From NCBI RefSeq assembly GCF_030705305.1, contig NZ_JAUZEE010000005.1, positions 62,001 to 126,000 on the forward strand: a stretch of DNA of 64,000 nucleotides, given 5' to 3'. The stretch comes from Leptothrix discophora (GTDB lineage Bacteria > Pseudomonadota > Gammaproteobacteria > Burkholderiales > Burkholderiaceae_C). The notes under the pieces are model-generated. The model was not told the DNA's origin. It saw only the letters and a program-made list of their open reading frames with translations, and did no database searches. Positions 1-7,801 of the stretch are shown here, one piece after another. The position numbers and the translations under genes are program-made. Position 1 is the stretch's first letter; each line of letters starts with the position of its first letter.

Positions 1-518
1 CGGAACGAGCCGTGCGTGATCGTCGCGGTGGCCGGATCGCGGGCATAGGCCCAGGTGGCGACCACATCGTCGGCCGTGAAGGGCGTGCCGTCGTGCCAGG
101 TCACGCCCGGCTTGAGCTTCCAGGTCACCGACAGGCCGTCGCGGGCCACCCCGCCGTTGGCCAGGCTCGGCACCTCGCGCGCCAGCAGCGGGAAGAGGTT
201 GCCGTCGCGGTCCCAGTCGACCAGCGGCTCGTAGAACAGGCGGCAGGCCGCCACGTCCTTGCTGCCGCTGGCGAAGTGCGGGTTCAGCAGCGTCGGGCCC
301 TGCCAGAACAGCAGGCGCAAGGCGCCGCCGCCGCCGCGTCGGCTCGGCTCGTAGGTCGACGCGCCGGCCTGGGCCCGGGCCTCGCCGGCGATCGGCAGCA
401 GGCTCGCCGCCATCGGGGCCGGCAGCCCGGCGGCCACCAGGCGGGCGATGAAACCGCGGCGCGACAGCGCGCCGGATTCGACCGCCTGCAGCGCTGCCCG
501 GATCTCTGCTTCACGCAT
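1..518 (-). CDS. Peptide/nickel-type ABC transporter substrate-binding protein (N-terminal part)
   Basis: This is the first ~172 residues of a family 5 extracellular solute-binding protein; the rest lies beyond the window edge. A twin-arginine motif (SRRGF, residues 19-23) is followed by a hydrophobic stretch and an ARAQA-like cleavage region near residue 49, so export by the Tat pathway is likely. The family-typical segment [18 protein letters not shown] is visible near residue 140. Such proteins deliver oligopeptides, or sometimes nickel or opines, to a DPP/OPP-type permease; the substrate cannot be told here. No permease genes are in the window, so they would lie beyond the left edge. It is read in the same direction as the two regulators upstream of it (607-2483). 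Confidence 0.9.
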   Translation of the reverse strand, partial: MREAEIRAALQAVESGALSRRGFIARLVAAGLPAPMAASLLPIAGEARAQAGASTYEPSRRGGGGALRLLFWQGPTLLNPHFASGSKDVAACRLFYEPLVDWDRDGNLFPLLAREVPSLANGGVARDGLSVTWKLKPGVTWHDGTPFTADDVVATWAYARDPATATITHGSF

Positions 519-606
519 GGCGCTGTGCTCCTGATCTCCGCTGGGATGGGCAGATTCTGTGCGACGTCCGCTGGGCTCAACAACCTCGATCGACCTGTTC
601 GTTTCC

Positions 607-1584
607 TCAGGTGTGGGGATGCGGCAGCAGCGCGTTCCGGACCGGGATCGGGTGCGCGCCGGCCGGTGACCGGGGGGTGAGCGGGCGGTCGCGCGAGGTC
701 AGCTGCCGGAACAGCCGGACGGTCTCCTCGCGTGGCGTGACGCCCAGCATCTCGCGCAGGGTCTGCAGGCAGGCGCGGTACTGGCGCTCGACCAGCTGCG
801 GCTGGCCCAGCCCGGCATAGCAGCGCATCAGGCGTCCGTGCGCGTCCTCGTTGCAGGCGTCGACGCTGAGCAGGCGCAGCGTGATGCGCAGGCAGGCATG
901 CAGGTCCCGGCCGGCCTCGTACAGCTCGGCCAGGCGATGCAGCACCTGGTTGTGGCGGTCGCGCAGCTGCTGGGCGAGGCCGGCGAGCCCGGCGTCGTGG
1001 CAGCCTTCATCGAGCAGGTCCGAGGCGTACAGCGCCAGCCCGGCCTCGTACTGCGCGATCGCCTGGTCGACCTGCTGCCGGGCCTCGGCCTGCGCGCCCT
1101 GTTCGGCGTGCACGAGGAACTGTTCGCTGTCGATCCAGGTCGGGCCGGCCGGGACGAACTGGTAGCCCTCGTCGGTGTAGACGATCGTCCCGGACGCTTC
1201 GAGCGCGCGGCGCACGCGGTGCAGGGCCACGTGCAGGCTGTTGCGCGCGCTTTCCGGATCGGCTTCGGGCCAGTAGAGGCTGCACAGGCGGGTGCGCGAC
1301 AGCGGGCGACGCCGCTGCAGCACCAGCAGCTTGATCAGCGAGCGGATCTTGCCGCGCGGCAGGTTGTCGACCCGGCGCTCGCCGATCCACAGGCCGAAGC
1401 CGCCGATCACCCGCATCGACAGCATCGGCCCCGGTGGCTGCGACGCGGTCATGCGCACGCAGGCCGGCATGTCGACCAGCGCCCCGAAGGGCGTGACCTG
1501 GAAGTCCATCGTGTCGCGGGGTTCGAGCGGGGCGGGCGGGACGTTGGCGCCGGGGCTGGGAACGTGCGGGTCGAGGCAGTGCAT
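607..1584 (-). CDS. BTAD/SARP-like transcriptional regulator
   Basis: A 325-residue regulator with a winged-helix Trans_reg_C-like domain at about residues 57-145 ([20 protein letters not shown] is characteristic) followed by a bacterial transcriptional activator domain (BTAD, TPR-like helices) at about 150-295. There is no kinase, ATPase or response-regulator domain, so it is the short DnrI/EmbR-like architecture, unusual outside Actinobacteria but present in Burkholderiales. The start at 1584 is chosen because AGGAG sits five bases upstream; an internal Met (residue 26) is the alternative. It is read in the same direction as the Crp/Fnr gene upstream and the solute-binding protein gene 88 bp downstream, which could be its target. 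What it senses cannot be inferred. Confidence 0.85.
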   Translation of the reverse strand: MHCLDPHVPSPGANVPPAPLEPRDTMDFQVTPFGALVDMPACVRMTASQPPGPMLSMRVIGGFGLWIGERRVDNLPRGKIRSLIKLLVLQRRRPLSRTRLCSLYWPEADPESARNSLHVALHRVRRALEASGTIVYTDEGYQFVPAGPTWIDSEQFLVHAEQGAQAEARQQVDQAIAQYEAGLALYASDLLDEGCHDAGLAGLAQQLRDRHNQVLHRLAELYEAGRDLHACLRITLRLLSVDACNEDAHGRLMRCYAGLGQPQLVERQYRACLQTLREMLGVTPREETVRLFRQLTSRDRPLTPRSPAGAHPIPVRNALLPHPHT

Positions 1585-1688
1585 GGACGCTCCTGACGGG
1601 TCGGGATCCGGGTGCGCAGCAGATGAGAAAACTGCGACAACTGAAACCCAGTCTAGAAGTCCGATGGCACGCCTGCCGGTGATCTGGC

Positions 1689-2483
1689 TCACACGCTGGC
1701 GACGGTCGTGTCGCCCGTGACGGGGCCGGCATCGACGCGGGCCGTGGCCGGCGGCGCGCCCGCGGCCAGACCGGCGACCCGTTCGGCCAGCCGGGCGATG
1801 TCGAGCACCAGGGCCTCGCGGGCCGCGCCCGACAGCACGCCGTCGCGGCGCAGGTCCCCGAGTTCGCGCGTGACCTGTTCGCGCGTGCAGCTGACGCGGG
1901 CGGCCAGCTCGCTGTGGCTGGGCGCCGGGTCGAGCCGGTGCATGCGGTGCAGGCGGGTTCCGGTGCCGCCGCTGACCTGGCTCTGCCGCAGCAGTTCGGC
2001 GCACAGGCGCTGCGAGACGTTCAGCGCACTCAGCTCGTAGACCCGCTCGGTCAGGCCGCGCGCCGCCCGCGCCAGGTGCTGCAGCATGCGCTCGTTGATC
2101 GACCAGTGGCGCCGCATCAGTGCCAGCAGGTCCTGCGGATGCAGCCGTGCCAGGAGCGCGTCCTGGAGCGCCACCACCGTGGCCGAACGTGGCAGGCCGT
2201 CGATGGCCGACATCTCGCCGATCGTCTCGCCCGCGCCGGCCTCGCGGAAGCTGACCTCGCGCCCGTTGGGCGACAGCGCGACGACGCGCACCCGGCCCGA
2301 CAGGATCAGGTAGCAGTCCTGGTCCCGGTCATCGCGCGACATGACCGGCTGGCGGGCACGGAAGAGCTTGAAGCGGCAGACCCGTCCGACCTCGGCCAGG
2401 ACATCGTCCGGCACGTCGCGCAGCAGGTACACGCCGCGCAGGCCGCTGAGTGCGGGGACTTCGCCTTGCACAGGCTGGTTCAT
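1689..2483 (-). CDS. Crp/Fnr family transcriptional regulator
   Basis: A 264-residue protein with an N-terminal cyclic-nucleotide-binding-like beta barrel (about residues 20-140, with the GETIGEMSAIDG phosphate-cassette-like stretch) and a C-terminal Crp-type helix-turn-helix (about 165-230, SHSELAARVSCTREQVTRELGDL). No Fnr-type N-terminal cysteine cluster is present, so it is not an oxygen-sensing Fnr. The cassette lacks a clear RxS cAMP-binding signature (it reads LPRSAT), so the ligand is uncertain. A C-terminal extension of ~30 residues rich in Ala, Gly and Val follows the HTH. It precedes the BTAD regulator by 104 bp on the same strand. Confidence 0.9.
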   Translation of the reverse strand: MNQPVQGEVPALSGLRGVYLLRDVPDDVLAEVGRVCRFKLFRARQPVMSRDDRDQDCYLILSGRVRVVALSPNGREVSFREAGAGETIGEMSAIDGLPRSATVVALQDALLARLHPQDLLALMRRHWSINERMLQHLARAARGLTERVYELSALNVSQRLCAELLRQSQVSGGTGTRLHRMHRLDPAPSHSELAARVSCTREQVTRELGDLRRDGVLSGAAREALVLDIARLAERVAGLAAGAPPATARVDAGPVTGDTTVASV

Positions 2484-2629
2484 CGGTGGCGCTCCTGCCA
2501 GGCCCGGCGCAGGGCCCCGGGCGCGACAACGCGCGGGAGGGCAGGCCGGTCAGCGCGCAGTGTGATCCGTCGCCTGGGTTACCGCGTCCACCGTTTGGTG
2601 GACAAGCCGGCCTCGATCGGCGCCGACGC

Positions 2630-3760
2630 TCAGACGATGTGGCTCAGCGCCCGATCCAGGTGCTCGACGGTGCGCGGGATGTCGGCCAGCTTGTCCAGCC
2701 CGAACAGGCCGATGCGGAAGGTCCGGAAGTCGGCCCCCTCGTCGCACTGCAGCGGCACGCCGGCGGCGATCTGCAGGCCCTGGGCCTTGAGCTTGGCGCC
2801 GTTCTGGATCTGGGCGTCGTCGGTGTAGCTGACGATCACGCCCGGCGCGCCGAAACCGTCGGCCGCGACGCTGGGGAAGCCCTTGGCCGCGAGCCGCGCG
2901 CGGGCCTGCCGGCCCAGCTCGATCTGCGCGTCCTTGAGCCGGCCGAAGCCGATCGCGCGGGTCTCGACCATCACGTCGCGCAGCACCGCCAGCGCGTCGG
3001 TGGGCATGGTCGCGTGGTAGGCCACCGCGCCGCCCTCGTAGGTCTCGGCGATGGCCAGCCACTTGCGCAGGTCGCAGGCGAAGCTGGTGCTGGTGGTCGT
3101 CTCGATGGCGGCGCGGGCGCGCTCGCTGAGCATCACCAGGCCGCAACAGGGCGGGCCGCTCCAGCCCTTCTGCGGTGCGCTGACCAGCACGTCGACGCCG
3201 GTGGCGGCCATGTCGACCCAGACCGTGCCCGAGGCGATGCAGTCCAGCACGAACAGCCCGCCGACCGCATGCGTGGCGTCGGCCACGGCGCGCAGGTAGT
3301 CGTCGGGCAGGATCATCCCGGCGGAGGTCTCGACATGCGGCGCGAACACCACCGCCGGACGCTCGGCCGCGATGCGCGCGACCACCTCGTCGACCGGGGC
3401 CGGCGCGAACGGCGCCTTCGGGCCGCCGTCGCCGATGCGGCGCGCCTTCATCACGGTCGACGACTTCGGGATCGCGCCCATGTCCAGGATCTGGGTCCAG
3501 CGGTAGCTGAACCAGCCGTTGCGGATCACCAGCACGTGCGCTCCGGTGGCGAACTGGCGCGCCACCGCTTCCATGCCGTAGGTGCCGCTGCCCGGCACGA
3601 TGGCGACGGCGCGGGCCGCGTAGACCTCCTTGAGCGTCGCGGTGATGTCGGTCAGCACCTTCTGGAAGCGGGCCGACATGTGGTTGAGTGCCCGGTCGGT
3701 GTAGACGACCGAGTACTCCAGCAGGCCATCGGGATCAACGTCGGGTCGCAGTGCGGGCAT
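2630..3760 (-). CDS. PLP-dependent class V aminotransferase (PhnW/AGXT-like)
   Basis: A 376-residue fold-type I aminotransferase of class V. The PLP lysine is in SAPQKGW (K198), and the aspartate that pairs with the cofactor nitrogen is in FVLDCIASG (D173). The G-S-G-T phosphate-binding stretch is at 57-60. The overall pattern is that of 2-aminoethylphosphonate-pyruvate transaminase and alanine/serine-glyoxylate aminotransferases. No phosphonate genes (phnX, phnA, a transporter) are nearby, so a phosphonate role is unproven and the substrate is best left open. The start at 3760 has GGAG eight bases upstream. It is divergent from the HupE pair at 3972, with a 211-bp shared upstream region. Confidence 0.88.
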   Translation of the reverse strand: MPALRPDVDPDGLLEYSVVYTDRALNHMSARFQKVLTDITATLKEVYAARAVAIVPGSGTYGMEAVARQFATGAHVLVIRNGWFSYRWTQILDMGAIPKSSTVMKARRIGDGGPKAPFAPAPVDEVVARIAAERPAVVFAPHVETSAGMILPDDYLRAVADATHAVGGLFVLDCIASGTVWVDMAATGVDVLVSAPQKGWSGPPCCGLVMLSERARAAIETTTSTSFACDLRKWLAIAETYEGGAVAYHATMPTDALAVLRDVMVETRAIGFGRLKDAQIELGRQARARLAAKGFPSVAADGFGAPGVIVSYTDDAQIQNGAKLKAQGLQIAAGVPLQCDEGADFRTFRIGLFGLDKLADIPRTVEHLDRALSHIV

Positions 3761-3971
3761 CGTGGGCTCCAGGTCCTGGCGGGCTCGCCAGCGGCGGATA
3801 AAGCGGCGGAAAAAGTGGCCGGCCAGCTTACACCGGGCCCCTGGCCCGCACGCCCGCCGGGTCAGGGGCGGCGGATGGGGTCTAACCCTGATGGGGCACG
3901 TCATCGGCCTGGCGGAAGGGCTCGTGTACGCTCGCGCCCGCGCCGCTGTTCCAAGTGCCCTGGAGCCCCCG

Positions 3972-4577
3972 ATGAACACGATCCTGACCCGTCCGACCCG
4001 CCTGCTTCTGGCCCTGCTGCTGCTGTCGCTCGCCTCGGCGGCCCGTGCGCATGCCGATGCCAGCACGCTGGCCGGCGGCTTCTGGAGCGGCTTGCTGCAC
4101 CCGGTCCTGGGCTGGGACCACGTCGTCGCCATGGTCGCCGTCGGCCTGTGGGGCGCCTTCCTCGGCGCGCCGGCGATCTGGCTGCTGCCGGTGATCTTCC
4201 CGACGGTCATGGCGCTGGGCGGCGCGCTGGGCGTGGCCGGCGTGCCGCTGCCGGGTGTCGAGATCGGCATCGCTGCGTCGGCCATCGCGGTCGGCGGGGC
4301 CGTCGCGCTGGCCTGGCGCGCACCGATCGGGCTGGCTGCCGTGGTCGTCGGCGCCTTCGCGGTCTTCCACGGCCATGCCCACGGCACCGAGCTGCCGCAA
4401 GCCGCCCACGCGGTCGCCTTCAGCGCCGGATTCGTCGTCGCCACCGGGCTGCTGCACCTGGCCGGCATCGCGCTGGGACTGCTGGTGCGCTGGCCGGCCG
4501 GAACCTGGGTCGTCCGGGCCAGCGGCGGCGCCATCTCGCTGGCCGGCCTGTTCTTCCTGTCGCAGGCCTTCCTTTGA
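3972..4577 (+). CDS. HupE/UreJ family metal transport protein
   Basis: A 201-residue integral membrane protein with a cleavable N-terminal signal (residues 1-26, ASAARAHA) and about six hydrophobic helices. It carries both HupE signature clusters: HPxxGWDHxxAMxAVG (H43, D49, H50) and FHGHAHGTE (H133, H135, H137), which form the proposed nickel/cobalt site. Family members act as secondary Ni2+ or Co2+ permeases and often sit beside hydrogenase or urease genes; neither is in this window, so the metal is inferred only. The stop codon overlaps the TTG start of the next gene. No cobalamin riboswitch was recognised in the 211-bp upstream region. Confidence 0.9.
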   Translation: MNTILTRPTRLLLALLLLSLASAARAHADASTLAGGFWSGLLHPVLGWDHVVAMVAVGLWGAFLGAPAIWLLPVIFPTVMALGGALGVAGVPLPGVEIGIAASAIAVGGAVALAWRAPIGLAAVVVGAFAVFHGHAHGTELPQAAHAVAFSAGFVVATGLLHLAGIALGLLVRWPAGTWVVRASGGAISLAGLFFLSQAFL

Positions 4578-5200
4578 AGACGCGCTTCCCGAACCGGCGT
4601 GTCACCGCGCCGCTGCTGGGCTTGCTGGGCCTGCTGGCGGTCGCGCCGGCCTGGGCCCATGGCTCGATCCCCGGTGGCAGCGCCTTCTTCGCCGGCCTGG
4701 TGCATCCGGCGCTGGTCGCGGCGCACCTGGTCGGCCTGATCGCTGTCGCGCTGATGGCCGCCCAGCAGGGCCTGTCGCCGCGCCCGCACGAGCTGCTCGG
4801 CCTGGCGGCCGGGCTGGCGCTGGGCGCGCTGGCGGCCGGCTGGGCCGGCGAGCCCGACACCGACCGGGCGCTCTGGCTGCTCGTGGTCGCCACCGCCCTG
4901 GCCGTGGCCTTCGGTCGGAACTACCCCGCCGCGTTCCGGCTCTGGATGCCCGCCTGCATCGGCCTGGCGATGGGCCTGGCCTCGGGCGACGCCACGCTGA
5001 CGGGCGGCCGCCGCGTCGCCGCGCTGGCCGGCAGCTTCATCGGCGCCATGGTCATCGCCTCGCAGCTGGCCGTCGCGATCGAGGCGCTGCTGCGCCGCTG
5101 GCCGCACCCGGCGCTGCGCATCGGCGTGCGGGTGCTGGCGTCCTGGGTGGCTGCCGTCGGCGTCCTGCTGACGGCGCTGGCGCTGCGCCCGGCCGGCTGA
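4574..5200 (+). CDS. Divergent HupE-like membrane protein
   Basis: A 208-residue membrane protein whose TTG start lies inside the stop of the preceding HupE gene (TTGA, 4574-4577), so the two are translationally coupled. A signal-like N-terminus (LLAVAPAWA, about 20-28) leads to a mature N-terminal HGS, and about six hydrophobic helices follow. It looks like a degenerate paralogue of its neighbour: HPALVAAH (H44, H51) is kept but the aspartate of the GxDH signature is missing, and the second His cluster (FHGxAHG) is absent. It may be a partner subunit or a permease with altered specificity. The relationship is inferred from architecture and overlap, not from alignment. Confidence 0.75.
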   Translation: MKTRFPNRRVTAPLLGLLGLLAVAPAWAHGSIPGGSAFFAGLVHPALVAAHLVGLIAVALMAAQQGLSPRPHELLGLAAGLALGALAAGWAGEPDTDRALWLLVVATALAVAFGRNYPAAFRLWMPACIGLAMGLASGDATLTGGRRVAALAGSFIGAMVIASQLAVAIEALLRRWPHPALRIGVRVLASWVAAVGVLLTALALRPAG

Positions 5201-5391
5201 TCGGCCGGCGTCCGCCCGGACGCTCAGGACGCTCAGGACTTACCCGCCACCGCCGCCCGGGCGGGTGTCCTGGGTCCGGGACTTGCTCATCCGCCTCACC
5301 TGCGGTCCCGTCCGGTGCAGTCCAAGCCGCGCGTCGAGCCGTGGGCATCCCACCGAATCCGTGCCTGAACGGATCACCTGGAGGCGACATC

Positions 5392-5709
5392 ATGGTCCTG
5401 CTGGACAACCTTCCGACCGATTCCGTGCTGCGGCGTCACGCCACGACGGAACGCCTGCGCAGCCTCGGCCTGCCACCGTCCGATGCGGTGCTGCGCCGCC
5501 ATCACGACCAGCACGTGGCCGCGCTGCAGGTCCGTGCCGCAGCCGCCGATGCGGCCCGCCGCGCGGCCGCACCGTTGCCGCGTTCCGCGCCGGCCCGGTC
5601 ACCGGCGCCGCCGGCCGCCGCCCGACCGGCACCCGTCGCCGCGCCGGCTGCGGGATCGTCCGGCGACGGCCTGTTCGGCTGGCTGCGCCGGCTGCTCGGC
5701 CGCCACTGA
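5392..5709 (+). CDS. Small Ala/Pro/Arg-rich protein with a repeated motif
   Basis: A 105-residue protein with a good ribosome binding site (GGAGG before the ATG at 5392). The N-terminal third contains two copies of a short motif, TDSVLRRHATTERL (about 9-22) and SDAVLRRHHDQHVA (about 30-43). A low-complexity Ala/Pro/Arg linker (about 48-88) follows, then an amphipathic Trp/Leu/Arg tail, GLFGWLRRLLGRH. No family is recognised. The tail could associate with membranes or nucleic acid. It stands alone between the HupE pair and an acetyltransferase gene. The 191 bases before it show no other gene. Confidence 0.6.
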   Translation: MVLLDNLPTDSVLRRHATTERLRSLGLPPSDAVLRRHHDQHVAALQVRAAAADAARRAAAPLPRSAPARSPAPPAAARPAPVAAPAAGSSGDGLFGWLRRLLGRH

Positions 5710-5926
5710 AGCGGTCCCCTGACCCGGCTGACCCGGCTGACCCGCCAGGCGGTGCGCCGGCCTGAACACTCTGCGCCAGCGGTGGCGCAGACAGTCACCC
5801 GCGCCTGTTCCGGCACCCGCAGGTCGTGACATCTGTGGGCCGGTGGCGATTCATCCGCTCGACCGGGCCCTGGGCGTGACTTCCTCGCGCCGGGCCTGGC
5901 GTTGGCGCCGCTAGATTGCGCAGCCC

Positions 5927-6988
5927 ATGCGCATGACCCGTGAACGCCATCTGCTGTCCCGCCCCGAGGACCTCGCCCCCTGGGCCGACGACTGGACCCG
6001 GCTCGCCCGCCGCCACCGCAGCCCGACCCACGGCCTGACCTGGGCCGCCGCGACGCTCGCCACGCTGGTGCCGCGCGACGGCGCGCCGCTGCAGCTGTTC
6101 GTGGTCCGCCGCGACGGCCATGTCTGCGCCCTTGCGCCGCTGCAATGCAAGCGCGACGGCTGGTTGCGTCGCCTGGAGATGCTGGGCGCGGACGACGTCG
6201 GCGAGCCGCTCGACCTGATGTACGAGGACGACCCCGCGCTGGACGAGCTGCTGCGGGCCGTGCGGGCCGGCGGCCTGCCGACGGTCTACGCCCGCCTGCC
6301 GCACGACTCGGCCGTGCCGGCGCTGCTGCCGCGGGTCCTGGCTGGCCGTCGCTCGCGCGTGCGGGTCCGGCCGGCCGAGCCCTATCCCGCCATCGACCTG
6401 CGCCTGCATCCGGAGGGCGAACTCAACAGCGGCCGCCGCTCCGACCTGCGGCGCATGCGCCGCAAGGCCGCCGAGCAGGGCGGCTGGCGGCACGACTACC
6501 TCAAGCCCGCGCCGCACGAGGTGCCCGCGCTGCTGGCGCAGGCCGTCGAGATCGAGGCCCGCAGCTGGAAGACCGACGACGGCCACGCGCTGTGCCAGAA
6601 CGAGGTCGAACGCAGCTTCCTGCTGGACCAGCTGACCCGCTGCGCGCAGGACGGCAGCCTGCGCATCGCCTTCGGCCATCTCGGCGACCGGGCGGTCGCG
6701 ATGCAGCTCGCGCAGGTCGACGCCGGCAGCTACTGGCTCTTCAAGATCGGCTACGACGCAGGTTCCGGCGCCATCGCGCCGGGCCAGTTGCTGATGCAGG
6801 ACACGCTCGCCGAGGCCGTCGCCGAGGGCCTGCACACCTACGAGCTGATGGGCACCGCCGCCGACTGGACGCGGGTCTGGACCCGCCAGGAGCTGGCCAG
6901 CTGGCGCGCCGAGGTGTTGCCGCTCGGCGGCCAGGCGCTGCTGCGGCTCGGCCTGGCGGCGTGGCGCCGGCTGCGACCCGCACGCTGA
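5927..6988 (+). CDS. GNAT-superfamily (BioF2-like) acetyltransferase
   Basis: A 353-residue protein. Its second half (about 165-320) matches the pattern of the BioF2-like/CelD acetyltransferase domain: an RRxxRRMRRKAAEQG helix, an AVEIEARSWK segment, and the acceptor-side strand SYWLFKIGYDAGSGAIAPGQLLMQ. Proteins of this kind often acylate polysaccharides or surface glycans in Proteobacteria. No polysaccharide genes flank it here, so the substrate is unknown. The ATG at 5927 was taken; a second ATG three codons in is possible. Its stop abuts the stop of the convergent gene at 6989 with no spacer. Confidence 0.75.
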   Translation: MRMTRERHLLSRPEDLAPWADDWTRLARRHRSPTHGLTWAAATLATLVPRDGAPLQLFVVRRDGHVCALAPLQCKRDGWLRRLEMLGADDVGEPLDLMYEDDPALDELLRAVRAGGLPTVYARLPHDSAVPALLPRVLAGRRSRVRVRPAEPYPAIDLRLHPEGELNSGRRSDLRRMRRKAAEQGGWRHDYLKPAPHEVPALLAQAVEIEARSWKTDDGHALCQNEVERSFLLDQLTRCAQDGSLRIAFGHLGDRAVAMQLAQVDAGSYWLFKIGYDAGSGAIAPGQLLMQDTLAEAVAEGLHTYELMGTAADWTRVWTRQELASWRAEVLPLGGQALLRLGLAAWRRLRPAR

Positions 6989-7729
6989 TCAGGCCGCGCC
7001 CAGCAGCGCCTTGGCGGCCTCGATGCGCAGGGCCAGCGGCACCGCCGCGTCGTTCATGACGGCGAGCAGGAAGGCTCGCGGCTCGGTGTGCGTGCTGGCG
7101 GCCATCAGGATTGGCGCGGTTGGCGCATCGACCGAAGCCGGCGCGGGCGGCGTCATCTGATGGCTGGCCTGTTTCAGCTGCGCCGTCGCGCTGGCGAGCG
7201 CCGCGGGCTGGATGCTCGCCAGCGCGCCGAGCACGCCGGCCTGGGCCTCGTCGCCGGGGGGGATGTCCAGCCACGGCGTCTCGGCGAACAGCGGCGCCAG
7301 GTCGGGCGCGACAAAGGCCGACCAGTTGCCGGTCGCCTCGTTCAGCGCGGGCACCGGCCGCGCATGCCGGGCCGGCTCGCCGCCGCCGGCCGGTGACGGC
7401 CACAGCGCCAGGCGCTGCGCCGGCAGGTCGGCCAGCCAGCGCCGCCGCAGCAGCGCGAGGAAGGCCTGCGCCGCGTCGACATCCATCGGCTCGACCACCG
7501 AGAACCACAGCTGCAGCGCGTCCGTGCCCGAAGCCGCGATGGCCGGCGCCGGCAACCCCAGCTCGACCTGCACGCCGCGCCAGACCGGTGCCAACGCCTC
7601 CCAGTCGGCCGGCCGCGTCAGCGCCAGCACGAGCGCCCGCACCCGTCCCTGCGCGTCGATCAGCCGGTCCGGCGAGGCGGCATCGGCGCTGAGGTAGAGG
7701 CGGCGGAACTCGGTCTGGAGGCGGGACAT
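6989..7729 (-). CDS. Conserved hypothetical protein
   Basis: A 246-residue protein without signal peptide or membrane helices, and no family is recognised. A central region (about 70-115) with LQLWFSVVEPMDVDAAQAFLALLRRR looks like a folded alpha/beta segment. The C-terminal part is Ala/Pro-rich, ending in a helical ALRIEAAKALLGAA. Codon use is that of the host and the frame is long and GC3-rich, so it is taken as real. It is convergent with the acetyltransferase, sharing the exact stop boundary, and follows the GGDEF-EAL gene on the same strand after 72 bp. Confidence 0.6.
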   Translation of the reverse strand: MSRLQTEFRRLYLSADAASPDRLIDAQGRVRALVLALTRPADWEALAPVWRGVQVELGLPAPAIAASGTDALQLWFSVVEPMDVDAAQAFLALLRRRWLADLPAQRLALWPSPAGGGEPARHARPVPALNEATGNWSAFVAPDLAPLFAETPWLDIPPGDEAQAGVLGALASIQPAALASATAQLKQASHQMTPPAPASVDAPTAPILMAASTHTEPRAFLLAVMNDAAVPLALRIEAAKALLGAA

Positions 7730-7801
7730 GGCGGCGGTGGATGAGGTGGCGCGGGTGAACCAGGCCAGGACTCTACGGGAGCGCCCGCCCGCCCGGCGCC
7801 C

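Noticed and set aside
3761-3971. Cobalamin riboswitch before the HupE pair
   Set aside because: No B12-box-like sequence was found; only GC-rich repeats are present.
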